This document shows positions 17,104 through 25,533 of a DNA stretch of 52,150 nucleotides, piece by piece (position 1 is the stretch's first letter; each line of letters opens with the position of its first letter). The notes beneath the pieces were generated by a model, which did no database searches, was not told the DNA's origin, and saw only the letters and a program-made list of their open reading frames with translations. The translations under genes and the position numbers were made by a program. The DNA is from Algoriphagus aquaeductus. Its GTDB lineage: Bacteria > Bacteroidota > Bacteroidia > Cytophagales > Cyclobacteriaceae. The stretch covers positions 1-52,150 of the forward strand of contig NZ_QKTX01000023.1 in the NCBI RefSeq assembly GCF_003253485.1, read 5' to 3'.

Positions 17104-18120
17104 ATGACTACAAACATGATCCATACAGACCTTTGCATCATCGGCGCAGGACCGGTGGGCCTTTTCGCGGTTTTTGAGGCAGGTTTGCTCAAAATGCGCT
17201 GTCACCTGATTGATGCTTTGCCACAAATAGGAGGTCAATTATCAGAAATCTACCCGCAGAAACCGATCTATGACATTCCCGGCTATCCGGAGGTCAAAGC
17301 CCAGGATTTGGTGGACAATCTGATGGAACAGGCCAAGCCCTTTCAGCCTACTTTTACTTTGGGCGAGCGTGTAGATCATCTCGACAAGCAGGAAGACGGA
17401 AGTTATATCGTCACCACGAGCGACAAGACCAAAGTGCATGCAAAAGTAATCGTCATTGCGGGTGGCTTGGGATGCTTTGAACCCCGAAAACCTGTCTTGA
17501 CCAACCTTGAAACCTACGAAGGAAAGGGAATCAGCTACATGGTCAAAAACCCGGAAACCTATCGGGACAAAAATATCGTGATCGCAGGTGGGGGAGACTC
17601 TGCATTGGACTGGACGATCTTCCTGGCCAAAGTAGCTAAAAAAGTGACCTTGGTTCACCGGAACGAGACGTTCCGTGGAGCTCCCGATTCCGCATCAAAA
17701 GTATTTGACTTAGCAAACCGGGGAAAAATTGACCTGATCCTTTCAGCCAATCTCAAGGAAGTCAACGGAAACGGAAAACTGGAGACCGTAGTCTTAGAAG
17801 ATAAGTACAAGCAGGACCTCAACATCGAGGCAGATTACCTCATTCCACTATTCGGTCTCTCGCCAAAGCTCGGACCTATCGCAGATTGGGGCCTGAGCAT
17901 CGATAAAAACGCCATTGAAGTAGATACCCGCGACTACTCTACCGGAGTAGAACGCATCTATGCTATCGGTGATATCAACACCTATCCGGGAAAGCTGAAA
18001 CTCATCCTTTGTGGATTCCACGAGGCCGCCATCATGATGCACTCTGCCTTCAAGTATGTGTATCCTGACCAAAAACTCAGCTTCAAATACACCACCGTAA
18101 ACGGTGTCAACGCATTCTAA
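17104..18120 (+). CDS. Ferredoxin-NADP reductase, thioredoxin-reductase-like
   Basis: The 338-residue product has the FAD motif LCIIGAGPVGLF near its start, the NADP motif IVIAGGGDSALDWT in the middle, and ends with the GDINTYPGKLKLILCGFHEAA segment of the YumC/TrxR-like FNR family. It lacks the CxxC pair of true thioredoxin reductases (the corresponding place reads PDSASKVF), which is what separates these FNRs. It passes electrons between NADPH and ferredoxin in the cytoplasm. Methionine 6 is an alternative start. The ferredoxin gene follows within 13 bases, giving a ready partner. Confidence 0.9.
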   Translation: MTTNMIHTDLCIIGAGPVGLFAVFEAGLLKMRCHLIDALPQIGGQLSEIYPQKPIYDIPGYPEVKAQDLVDNLMEQAKPFQPTFTLGERVDHLDKQEDGSYIVTTSDKTKVHAKVIVIAGGLGCFEPRKPVLTNLETYEGKGISYMVKNPETYRDKNIVIAGGGDSALDWTIFLAKVAKKVTLVHRNETFRGAPDSASKVFDLANRGKIDLILSANLKEVNGNGKLETVVLEDKYKQDLNIEADYLIPLFGLSPKLGPIADWGLSIDKNAIEVDTRDYSTGVERIYAIGDINTYPGKLKLILCGFHEAAIMMHSAFKYVYPDQKLSFKYTTVNGVNAF

Positions 18121-18133
18121 CCCCAACTCAGCC

Positions 18134-18457
18134 ATGATCAAATTCACCGTAGAAGACCAAGACGGCAACCGCCAAGAAGTAGAGGCCCCTGATGATATGG
18201 GCTTTAGCCTCATGGAAATCTTAAAAGCTTCTGAATACCCTGTGTTGGCAACCTGCGGCGGAATGGCCCTATGTGCCACCTGCCACGTGGAGATCTTGGA
18301 AGGGAAAGACGGACTCGGGGACGCCACCGATGTGGAACTCGATCAGCTGGAAAACTTACCCGAATACTTCCCCACCTCTCGCCTGGCCTGCCAAATCCGA
18401 ATCGGAGACCTTCTCGAAGGTGCCGTAGTGAAGTTGAGAGGGGAAGATGTAGTGTGA
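18134..18457 (+). CDS. 2Fe-2S ferredoxin, adrenodoxin-like
   Basis: The start at 18134 gives MIKFTVEDQDGNRQEVEAP, the normal beginning; the frame is open to 18104 within the reductase gene. The 107-residue product has the cluster ligands ATCGGMALCATCHVEI (C-x5-C-x2-C) and the fourth Cys in SRLACQI. It should be the electron-transfer partner of the upstream reductase; downstream acceptors may be oxygenases or iron-sulfur assembly. A strong terminator follows. Confidence 0.9.
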   Translation: MIKFTVEDQDGNRQEVEAPDDMGFSLMEILKASEYPVLATCGGMALCATCHVEILEGKDGLGDATDVELDQLENLPEYFPTSRLACQIRIGDLLEGAVVKLRGEDVV

Positions 18458-18490
18458 TTTGAGATTATTAATTCGAGATTTGAAATTAGA

Positions 18491-18520
18491 ACCACCTGGA
18501 GACAGGTGGTTTTTCTTTTC
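18491..18520 (+). terminator. Terminator of the FNR-ferredoxin unit
   Basis: ACCACCTG (18491-18498) pairs perfectly with CAGGTGGT (18503-18510) around GAGA, followed by a T-rich run. Confidence 0.9.
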
Positions 18521-18689
18521 CTATAAACCCATAAAATTTATCTAAAACCGTCCAATTAATATCAATTGCTCGATTTTGATTGAAATTCAAAGGCGCTGAA
18601 GAATATTGAATTTCTCCAATCGACATCATTCGTAATCAAACAGCCCCCATTTTCGTACATTGTAGATGTTCGTCCAAACTGAATTCAAA

Positions 18690-19136
18690 ATGAAATCCAT
18701 TACTATTATTTTTCTACTCTTACCCCTGATCGGATTTTCCCAGATTACTACTAAACAAAAGGAGAACGCCTTGAAAATCGCCCATCTCATCGAGCAATAC
18801 TCCCAGGCCCGTGAAGCTCAAGACACGGTTTTGCTCAAAGAAATACTCACCGAAGACATCGATCAGCTCGTCTCCTCCGGTGAATGGAGAAATGGGATCT
18901 CCGCAGCAATTGAAGGAATGCAACGAAGCACTCAAGGCAATCCGGGAACCCGAACGCTTAAAGTAGAAAAAATCAAATACCTCAGCGAGGACATTGCTTT
19001 GGTAGATTGTCGCTATATCATCACCTCCCCAAATGGGGCAGAACGAAATATGTGGAGTAGTTTTTTACTGATCGAAAAAACCGGAAAATGGAAAATCTCT
19101 GCGATTCGAAATATGAACCCTTCTGGCGCTAATTAA
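18690..19136 (+). CDS. Exported SnoaL/DUF4440-like protein
   Basis: I choose the ATG at 18690 over that at 18666 because it begins MKSITIIFLLLPLIGFSQ, a clean signal peptide. The mature part (about 130 residues) follows the NTF2-like pattern: a helix LIEQYSQAREAQDTVLLKEIL, DIDQLVSSGEWRNG, and strands ending WSSFLLIEKTGKWKISAIRNM. Family members bind or act on small molecules; no catalytic residues can be assigned. It is a single gene with its own terminator. Confidence 0.7.
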   Translation: MKSITIIFLLLPLIGFSQITTKQKENALKIAHLIEQYSQAREAQDTVLLKEILTEDIDQLVSSGEWRNGISAAIEGMQRSTQGNPGTRTLKVEKIKYLSEDIALVDCRYIITSPNGAERNMWSSFLLIEKTGKWKISAIRNMNPSGAN

Positions 19137-19178
19137 ATTCCTCCCGGAAATCAAGGCTGAAAACCTGAGAAAATTCAC

Positions 19179-19206
19179 AAAAAATACCCAGTTGTGGGTA
19201 TTTTTT
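19179..19206 (+). terminator. Terminator after the SnoaL-like gene
   Basis: AAAAAATACCCA (19179-19190) and TGGGTATTTTTT (19195-19206) form a perfect 12-bp stem around GTTG, ending in T-run; it is symmetrical and could act in both directions. Confidence 0.85.
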
Positions 19207-19310
19207 GATCACTATTTAAGCTGAAATTACAGCCAGATTACTGAACAGGATTTGCCTGATCCACCCGTCTGGCGAATCTTTTCACCAACTCACCCAAAAC
19301 CCTGTTTATC

Positions 19311-19712
19311 ATGCCAGCCCAACCTACATCTCTTGGGGAGTCTCCGGCTATCTATGGCCAAATAGAACTCCTTTCTTACCAATCCACCTTCAATATTATG
19401 GCCCGGAGAGATCCCTTAGGCCACCATACTCCCGAGATTTTCCATCAACTCATCTTGACAGGCAGAAACCTCAGCAACCAAAACTTCATCAAAGTGGACA
19501 TGAGAATTCGCGAAACCAAACATATGGTCACCAATCCGGCAGGGTCGGCCGACACGCTGATAATGGATGTCCCAAAGACAGATTTCACCTTTATGGAGTT
19601 TTTGCTGAACAAAACAATTGACTCCAAGGACCAGCAGCCGCTTAAACTGATATTGGAGTATTCCTCCTCTCCCAACAAGTATGAGTTTAATGCCACTTTC
19701 CTGATCAAATAG
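19311..19712 (+). CDS. Hypothetical protein, 133 residues
   Basis: The product lacks a signal peptide and a recognised domain. It looks soluble and beta-rich, with YGQIELLSYQSTFNI at the start and LKLILEYSSSPNKYEFNATFLIK at the end. I do not recognise it. It lies between two independent genes, 70 bases upstream of the next lipoprotein gene in the same direction. Confidence 0.5.
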   Translation: MPAQPTSLGESPAIYGQIELLSYQSTFNIMARRDPLGHHTPEIFHQLILTGRNLSNQNFIKVDMRIRETKHMVTNPAGSADTLIMDVPKTDFTFMEFLLNKTIDSKDQQPLKLILEYSSSPNKYEFNATFLIK

Positions 19713-19781
19713 CCAAGTGATGGATTTCTTTTGTAGCAAATTCTCCTTTTACTTCGTTGATAGATGTAAATTCGGAATGCT

Positions 19782-20159
19782 ATGAAAACCCTTATTTGGA
19801 GCCCTGTTATTGTCTTATTGATGAGTTTCAGCTGTGTGGATACCGAGGACCAGCGCCGATCTGACCTAGGCGTATTGGAACTCCTGGAAGAAGAAATAAT
19901 CGCCCTGTCCGAATCTGTATCCTGCACCAATTCAAACGAATGGAAATTCACGGCAATGGGAAGCAAAGCCTGTGGCGGGCCAACCCGATATATTGCCTAT
20001 CACCAAAGCGTGGAAAGAAAATTTCTGGAGCTGGTCGATCAATATACCTTCCGGCAACAAGAATACAACCGAAGAAATAATGTGTTTTCTGACTGTATGC
20101 TGGTAGCTTCTCCCAGATCAGTCTCCTGCGAGGGAGGTAAACCCATTTTGGTCTACTGA
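19782..20159 (+). CDS. Small Cys-containing lipoprotein, unknown
   Basis: The 125-residue product has a lipoprotein signal ending SFSC (Cys18). The mature part contains five further Cys: SVSCTNSNEW, GSKACGGP, FSDCMLVASP and VSCEGGKP, an even set after excluding the lipid Cys, suggesting disulfides in the periplasm. A GGPTRYIAYHQSVE segment between them looks conserved. The function is unknown. A bidirectional terminator separates it from the convergent esterase gene. Confidence 0.65.
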   Translation: MKTLIWSPVIVLLMSFSCVDTEDQRRSDLGVLELLEEEIIALSESVSCTNSNEWKFTAMGSKACGGPTRYIAYHQSVERKFLELVDQYTFRQQEYNRRNNVFSDCMLVASPRSVSCEGGKPILVY

Positions 20160-20176
20160 TCAATCCGATCATAAAT

Positions 20177-20205
20177 GAAAAAGGCCGGTTTCCCGGCCTT
20201 TTTTG
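20177..20205. terminator. Bidirectional terminator between convergent genes
   Basis: GGCCGG (20183-20188) pairs with CCGGCC (20193-20198), extended by A/T pairs, with T-runs on both strands. It serves the + gene ending at 20159 and the - gene ending at 20268. Confidence 0.85.
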
Positions 20206-20267
20206 AGTTTGGAGAAAGGTGTTAAGCTTTAATTAGGCCAAACTCTTTGGGTGATCTACAACTCGGT

Positions 20268-21902
20268 TTACTTATCATTTTTATAATACCTGTCATGAAA
20301 GACCTGACGGGCATCGTGGGCAGCTTTTACTTCTTTTGATTCGGTATCTATCACCATCAACGGAGGATTTTGATCTCCTGACTGAGCCGCTGACCAAGTG
20401 GGATTTCCTCCACCGTTTGGATTTCCCGTTTTCACAAAATTGGTAAAGTAATCAAACATCGTTTTGGAGGCCTTGAAGTCTTCCTGTGTCCAGGCAAATT
20501 CCTTCACCAAGTGAAGATTGCCCATCGCATACTCGATCTCGGCGGCATGTCGCGCTCCGATTTGCTTCGGCGCGGGGGCTGGATTATCACTTCGAACGGT
20601 CCCTCCTGCCAAGCCGGCTGTCAGGTTTTTATCGACCAAAGGTGGGGATAGCTTACTGAACAAATAGCGGTAAACCGGCTGATTGCTGTGATTTCGATGC
20701 AGGTCAAACCACTTCCAGGTACTGTACACGATAAATCGGTCCGATGCCAAATCGGTGGCAGCATATTCTACTTGCTCGGGATTCTCGTGTGCATAAAGAC
20801 TCAAAACTTCTGAAGAATGCTCAGGATAGGCTTCTTTGACTTTTTCAATAAAAGCTTCCTTGGTGTAAGGCTTACCCTGCATAAACGCCGCACCGGGAAT
20901 CTCGGCCGAGTTCCAACCCAAAAGCAATGGAACCTGTGCTTGTTCACCAGCTCTGAAAATTTCCGGAAGGGTCTTTGGCAGCAAATACCCGTCAATCACT
21001 ACAGGAAACCCGAAACGCCCGGATTCCTGATAGAGCTCAAACACATCCTTGGCAGACATTTTTCTCGCTTCAGCAATGGATTTCACTCCTGCTTTTTCGA
21101 GAAATTCTTTGCCTGTTTGTTCTGCTTCCTGGAGGGATACCGGCGCCAAAGTAGGGTTGATCCCGGCACCGCTTTCACCGATCGCTCCATGGATAAGATT
21201 TTTGGAAAGCGGAGAGGCCATCTGATAGGAAACAGAGATCGATCCGGCAGACTCACCTGCAATGGTCACTTGATTGGGATTTCCGCCGAAAGCGGCAATG
21301 TTATCCTTCACCCACTGTAAAGCTAAAGCTTGGTCCAATAAGCCGTAATTTCCTGAGGCTTTATAAGGAGCCTCAGCACTCAGTTGAGGATGAGCTAAAA
21401 ATCCAAAAATCCCCAAGCGATAATTCACGGTCACTACTACCACGCCTTCTTTGGCCATCGATTCCCCATTGTATCTGGGCTCAGAGGCATCACCCGCGAC
21501 AAAACCTCCTCCGTAGAAATAAACCAATACAGGAAGATTTTTGCTGTTTCGTTTTGCCGGAGTCCACACATTCAAATACAAACAATCCTCGGAGACTCCA
21601 TCAGACCAGGAGTTCATATCTCCGAAAACAAGACCCTGAACAGGTCTGGGGCTAAACTTTTTGGTCATCTTCACTCCTGACCAGTTTTCGGCCGGAACAG
21701 GAGCTTTCCAACGCAATTCCCCTACAGGCGGCTTGGCAAACGGAATTCCGAAATAGGTCGAAACCCCGTTGGTCACATTGTAATTACCTTCGATTACTCC
21801 ATTGACTGTGGAAGTCTGCACGGGCATAAAATTGTTACTTTGGGAAAAGCCAAAAGTTGAACCGAGTAAAGCAAACGCCAAACCGATAAGAAAGACCTTC
21901 AT
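20268..21902 (-). CDS. Exported carboxylesterase type B
   Basis: The 544-residue product has a signal peptide (about 1-20) and the type B carboxylesterase layout: GIPFAKPPVGELRWK, SEDCLYLNVWTP, the oxyanion-hole region YFYGGGFVAGD, the nucleophile elbow TIAGESAGSIS and the catalytic His in ARHAAEIEYAMG. It hydrolyses esters in the periplasm; the substrate is not visible. It is divergent from the Nudix-HTH operon, which encodes a second esterase of the same family, and shares a 97-base promoter region with a palindrome. Confidence 0.88.
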   Translation of the reverse strand: MKVFLIGLAFALLGSTFGFSQSNNFMPVQTSTVNGVIEGNYNVTNGVSTYFGIPFAKPPVGELRWKAPVPAENWSGVKMTKKFSPRPVQGLVFGDMNSWSDGVSEDCLYLNVWTPAKRNSKNLPVLVYFYGGGFVAGDASEPRYNGESMAKEGVVVVTVNYRLGIFGFLAHPQLSAEAPYKASGNYGLLDQALALQWVKDNIAAFGGNPNQVTIAGESAGSISVSYQMASPLSKNLIHGAIGESGAGINPTLAPVSLQEAEQTGKEFLEKAGVKSIAEARKMSAKDVFELYQESGRFGFPVVIDGYLLPKTLPEIFRAGEQAQVPLLLGWNSAEIPGAAFMQGKPYTKEAFIEKVKEAYPEHSSEVLSLYAHENPEQVEYAATDLASDRFIVYSTWKWFDLHRNHSNQPVYRYLFSKLSPPLVDKNLTAGLAGGTVRSDNPAPAPKQIGARHAAEIEYAMGNLHLVKEFAWTQEDFKASKTMFDYFTNFVKTGNPNGGGNPTWSAAQSGDQNPPLMVIDTESKEVKAAHDARQVFHDRYYKNDK

Positions 21903-21922
21903 AGATTCAGAAATTGAACTTC

Positions 21923-21945
21923 TATTGTTTCAATATGAGACAATA
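21923..21945. promoter_or_regulatory. Palindromic operator candidate for the Nudix-HTH regulator
   Basis: The half-sites TATTGTTTC (21923-21931) and GAGACAATA (21937-21945) are inverted with one mismatch around AATAT. The site is in the middle of the 97-base region between the divergent esterase and regulator genes, where a local repressor would be expected to bind. Confidence 0.6.
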
Positions 21946-21999
21946 TTAATTGCTTCTCCGGAAAAATCCTATTTACTTAGACCAGAATTACAACCTAAC

Positions 22000-22704
22000 A
22001 TGCCTCTTCCCGAAGTTTCTCAATTCATTCCTCATATCGCTTACGACTCAGTCGTTTTTGGTTTTTCAAAGGGAAAACTTAAAATCCTCTTAATGGAGTA
22101 TCATGACACAGGCTGGTTTGCTTTGCCGGGAGGATTTGTAGAAAGATCCGAAAATCTGGAAGATGCTGTCAAAAGAGGACTGAATGAACGGACAGGGTTG
22201 AAGGAAATTTATTTGGAGCAGTTTCACACATTCGGAGATACTTCACGCTACAGGCCTGAAGTGATGCGGAGAATTTTGGAAGCCAACGGACACTTGATTC
22301 CCGAAAATTATTGGATGCTGGACCGATTTTTTTCCATTGCCTATTATGCGCTGATCGATTATGAAAAAGTAACCCTGATGCCGGATGCGCTCTCTGACTC
22401 TATTGCCTGGTATGAGATAGACAAGCTCCCTGATTTGATTCTGGATCACGGTAAAATTGTCCAAAAAGCACTTCAGACTCTCCGTGAAAACCTCGACCGT
22501 AAACTCATCGGAGGCAATCTCCTGCCCGAACGATTTACGATGAATGAACTTCAGGCAGTCTATGAGGCGATTTTGGGTCAAAAACTCCGTCGCACCAGCT
22601 TTCAGCGGAAAATGCTCAGTCTGGACATTCTTGATCGGCACGAAAAGCTCTTCACCGGCAAAAGCCACAAAGCCCCCTACCTCTACAGCTTCAAAACCCA
22701 TTAA
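22000..22704 (+). CDS. NrtR/AraR-like Nudix-winged-helix regulator
   Basis: The start at 22000 gives MPLPEVSQFIPHIAYDSVVFG; the longer frame to 21802 would overlap the divergent esterase gene and is rejected. The 234-residue product has an N-terminal Nudix domain (LLMEYHDTGWFALPGGFVERSENLEDAVKRGLNERTGL) and a C-terminal winged helix (LPERFTMNELQAVYEAILG...SFQRKMLSLDIL). The Nudix box is degenerate (RGLNERTGL in place of RELxEExGI), as in NrtR and the Bacteroides AraR regulators, where it binds an ADP-ribose-like or sugar effector. It heads a tight five-gene operon. Confidence 0.85.
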   Translation: MPLPEVSQFIPHIAYDSVVFGFSKGKLKILLMEYHDTGWFALPGGFVERSENLEDAVKRGLNERTGLKEIYLEQFHTFGDTSRYRPEVMRRILEANGHLIPENYWMLDRFFSIAYYALIDYEKVTLMPDALSDSIAWYEIDKLPDLILDHGKIVQKALQTLRENLDRKLIGGNLLPERFTMNELQAVYEAILGQKLRRTSFQRKMLSLDILDRHEKLFTGKSHKAPYLYSFKTH

Positions 22705-22707
22705 CCT

Positions 22708-24249
22708 ATGCTCAAAAGCCCGATACTGCTCATCGCTGCGATGGGCTTTCTTTTTTTCGCCTGCGGAAAATCGGAAAATACAGCCGAAATCTCGGTTCAA
22801 TCCGTGGCTGTCGAGGGTGGATTGATCTCCGGAAAACCCGACTCCAGCGGACAGGTCAAAATCTTTAAAGGAATTCCATTTGCCGCCCCTCCCTTGGGGG
22901 AATTGCGATGGAAAGCTCCTCAGGCGGTCATTCCTTGGGAAGGGATCAAAGCCTGCACCGAAAACCCCGCTGCTCCCATACAAAATCCACCTGTGCCGTT
23001 TTTTGCCTGGTCGGAGGAGTTTTTAATTCCCAAAGAACCTATATCGGAAGATTGCCTTTACCTCAACATCTGGACAGCGGCTGAAAGAACAGATGAGAAG
23101 CGTCCGGTGATGGTTTGGATTTACGGAGGGGGCTTCAGCTCGGGAGGAAATACCGTTCCGCTTTATGACGGAGAAGAGCTGGCGAAAAAAGGCATCGTGG
23201 TCGTCGCGCTCAACTACCGTGTAGGCATGCTCGGATTTCTTGCCCATCCCGAACTCAGCGCTGAAAACCCGGATCAGACTTCCGGTAACTATGGACTCCT
23301 GGATCAGATTGCCGGACTGGAGTGGGTGAAAAAGAACATCGCAGCCTTTGGCGGAGACCCGAATCAGGTAACCATTGCCGGCCAGTCGGCCGGAGCTTTA
23401 AGCGTCAACGCTTTGGTGGTCTCTCCAAAAGCAAAAGGACTTTTCCACAAGGCCATCGCCCAAAGCGGGGGTATGTTTAATCGCGGTTCGGGCTTGGTCT
23501 CCGGACTTCAGGGAGCAGAAGAAAGAGGCAAACAATTGACCGATACGCTTGGAATCTCGTTGGCAGATCTTCGCAAAATCCCCGCAGACAGCCTGCTTAA
23601 GTTTCCCGCAAGATTCGGCCCTGTAGTGGATGGCAAGGTTTTGCCAAGCGTGAGGCAGGCTTTCGAAGAAGGGACTTTTTCTGATGTTCCGCTGCTGACA
23701 GGTTGGAATGCCGACGATCGGGTTTCCGGAAATCCACCAACTACTCCAACTGAATTCAAAGTCAACGCCAAGAAACAATATGGAGGCCGAGCAGGGGAAT
23801 ATCTGGAGCTTTTTCCTGCGGGAAATGAAGTAGAACTCGAAGAAACCCTGAAAACCATCGGAGTTCTCGGATTCGGATTTCAGAATTACACCTGGGCAAG
23901 AATGCAGACCGAAAAGGGTCAGAAAGATGCTTACCTCTATTACTTCACTCGAGTACCTCCGGGCGAACCCAATTACGGAGCCTTTCATTCGGCAGAGTTC
24001 AGCTACGCACTCCACACGCTCAGAAACTGGAATAGGCCCTTCGAGGAAGTGGATTATGACCTGGAAAAAACGATGTCGGACTATTGGGTCAATTTTGTAA
24101 AAACAGGCAATCCAAATGGTCCTGATTTGCCGGAATGGCCTGTTTTCAATCCGGAAAACCCTTTGGTGATGGAGCTGGGAACTGAGGTCAAAACACGGGC
24201 AATGCCCTTTTGGGCGCAGATGAAATTTATGGAAAGTCTGAATCGATAG
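22708..24249 (+). CDS. Lipoprotein carboxylesterase type B
   Basis: The 513-residue product has a lipoprotein signal ending FFAC (Cys19) and the carboxylesterase motifs GIPFAAPPLGELRWK, SEDCLYLNIWTA, WIYGGGFSSGG, TIAGQSAGALS (nucleophile Ser, with Gln for the usual Glu) and FHSAEFSYAL (catalytic His). It starts three bases after the regulator gene. It is a paralogue of the divergent esterase at 20268 but membrane-anchored, so the locus carries one free and one tethered esterase. Confidence 0.88.
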   Translation: MLKSPILLIAAMGFLFFACGKSENTAEISVQSVAVEGGLISGKPDSSGQVKIFKGIPFAAPPLGELRWKAPQAVIPWEGIKACTENPAAPIQNPPVPFFAWSEEFLIPKEPISEDCLYLNIWTAAERTDEKRPVMVWIYGGGFSSGGNTVPLYDGEELAKKGIVVVALNYRVGMLGFLAHPELSAENPDQTSGNYGLLDQIAGLEWVKKNIAAFGGDPNQVTIAGQSAGALSVNALVVSPKAKGLFHKAIAQSGGMFNRGSGLVSGLQGAEERGKQLTDTLGISLADLRKIPADSLLKFPARFGPVVDGKVLPSVRQAFEEGTFSDVPLLTGWNADDRVSGNPPTTPTEFKVNAKKQYGGRAGEYLELFPAGNEVELEETLKTIGVLGFGFQNYTWARMQTEKGQKDAYLYYFTRVPPGEPNYGAFHSAEFSYALHTLRNWNRPFEEVDYDLEKTMSDYWVNFVKTGNPNGPDLPEWPVFNPENPLVMELGTEVKTRAMPFWAQMKFMESLNR

Positions 24250-24251
24250 TC

Positions 24252-25532
24252 ATGCTGGCATTTCTCGGACTGCTCACCATTTTGCTTTTGCTCTTTTTGG
24301 TCATCACCAAAAAAGCCTCACCGGTGATTGCCCTGACTCTCGTTCCGATTTTAACAGGAATGTTAGCGGGCAAAACGACCGAACTCCCCTCCATGATCGG
24401 GGAAGGATTGCAAGCCATCGCCCCGACCGGAGTGATGTTTGTCTTTGCAATTCTCTTTTTTGGGATCCTCTTGGATGCAGGCACCTTTCAGCCCATCATC
24501 GACCGCCTGCTTAAAATGGCTGGAAATGATCCGGTCAAAATCGCTTTAGCGACAGCGGTAGTGGCTATGTTAATACATTTGGACGGTTCAGGTGCGGTCA
24601 CCTTTTTGGTAGTCATCCCTGCTTTGGCTCCGATCTATGATCAGTTGGGGATGAAGCGGATTACTTTGGCCTGCATCGTTGCTATTTCGGCGGGCACGAT
24701 GAACATGGTACCTTGGGGAGGTCCGACGATACGGGCAGCAACAGCACTCAACGTGTCCGTCACCGACCTGTTCAACCCTATGGTAATCCCACTGCTCTCG
24801 GGTTTGGCGACTGTTTTTGTGATTGCTTTTTTCTTGGGGAAAAAAGAAAAAAACCAACTCCAATCTAAAACTCTCTACTCGGAGGAATCCGCAGAAATGA
24901 ATCCACTGCACCGCCCCAAGCTATTTTGGATCAATGTCCTTTTGATCTTGGCCGCAATCACCAGCATCATTCTTTCCTGGGCACCACCCTATGTGGTGTT
25001 TATGGTGGCATTTGCTGTGGCTTTACTGATCAACTTCCCGAAAGTGGATGAACAGAAAAAACGAATTGATGCCCATGCCAAAGAAGCCATGCTGATGGCA
25101 AGCATCCTCTTTGCCGCAGGCTGCTTTACCGGCATATTGAAGGGAAGTGGCATGATGGATGCCATGGCAGGCACTGTACAGACCATCCTTCCCGAGGAGC
25201 TAGGAAGGCAACTTCCGCTTTTGACAGGATTGGTAGCCATGCCGGCAAGTATGCTCTTTGATCCCGATTCCTTCTATTTCGGCATTTTACCTTTACTTTC
25301 TACTACGGCGACCTCCTTTGGAGCAAGTGGTCTGGAAGTCGGGCAGGCAGCGATCTTGGGGCAAATGACAACCGGATTTCCGGTCAGTCCTTTGACAGGC
25401 TCGACCTTCTTGCTTGTCGGCTTGGCAGGTGTGGAATTAGGCGATCATCAGAAAAAGACCATTCCCTTGGCGTTTTTGGTCACTTTGGTGATGCTTTTGG
25501 TATCTATTTTACTCGGAGTGATTTCGATTTAG
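24252..25532 (+). CDS. CitMHS-type organic-anion transporter
   Basis: The ATG at 24252, two bases after the esterase stop, is preferred over the overlapping start at 24210. The 426-residue product has about twelve membrane segments and CitMHS-like motifs: an early ALTLVPILTGML, FGILLDAGTFQPII, MLIHLDGSGAVTFLVVIPALAPIYDQLGM, and SAGTMNMVPWGGPTIRAATAL. The family imports citrate (as metal complex) or related carboxylates with protons. In this operon the likely cargo is an acid released by the esterases. Confidence 0.82.
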   Translation: MLAFLGLLTILLLLFLVITKKASPVIALTLVPILTGMLAGKTTELPSMIGEGLQAIAPTGVMFVFAILFFGILLDAGTFQPIIDRLLKMAGNDPVKIALATAVVAMLIHLDGSGAVTFLVVIPALAPIYDQLGMKRITLACIVAISAGTMNMVPWGGPTIRAATALNVSVTDLFNPMVIPLLSGLATVFVIAFFLGKKEKNQLQSKTLYSEESAEMNPLHRPKLFWINVLLILAAITSIILSWAPPYVVFMVAFAVALLINFPKVDEQKKRIDAHAKEAMLMASILFAAGCFTGILKGSGMMDAMAGTVQTILPEELGRQLPLLTGLVAMPASMLFDPDSFYFGILPLLSTTATSFGASGLEVGQAAILGQMTTGFPVSPLTGSTFLLVGLAGVELGDHQKKTIPLAFLVTLVMLLVSILLGVISI

Positions 25533-25533
25533 G

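Noticed and set aside
21802..21999. Longer start for the Nudix-HTH regulator
   Set aside because: It would overlap the 5' end of the divergent esterase gene and cover the palindrome; the ATG at 22000 gives the usual family N-terminus.
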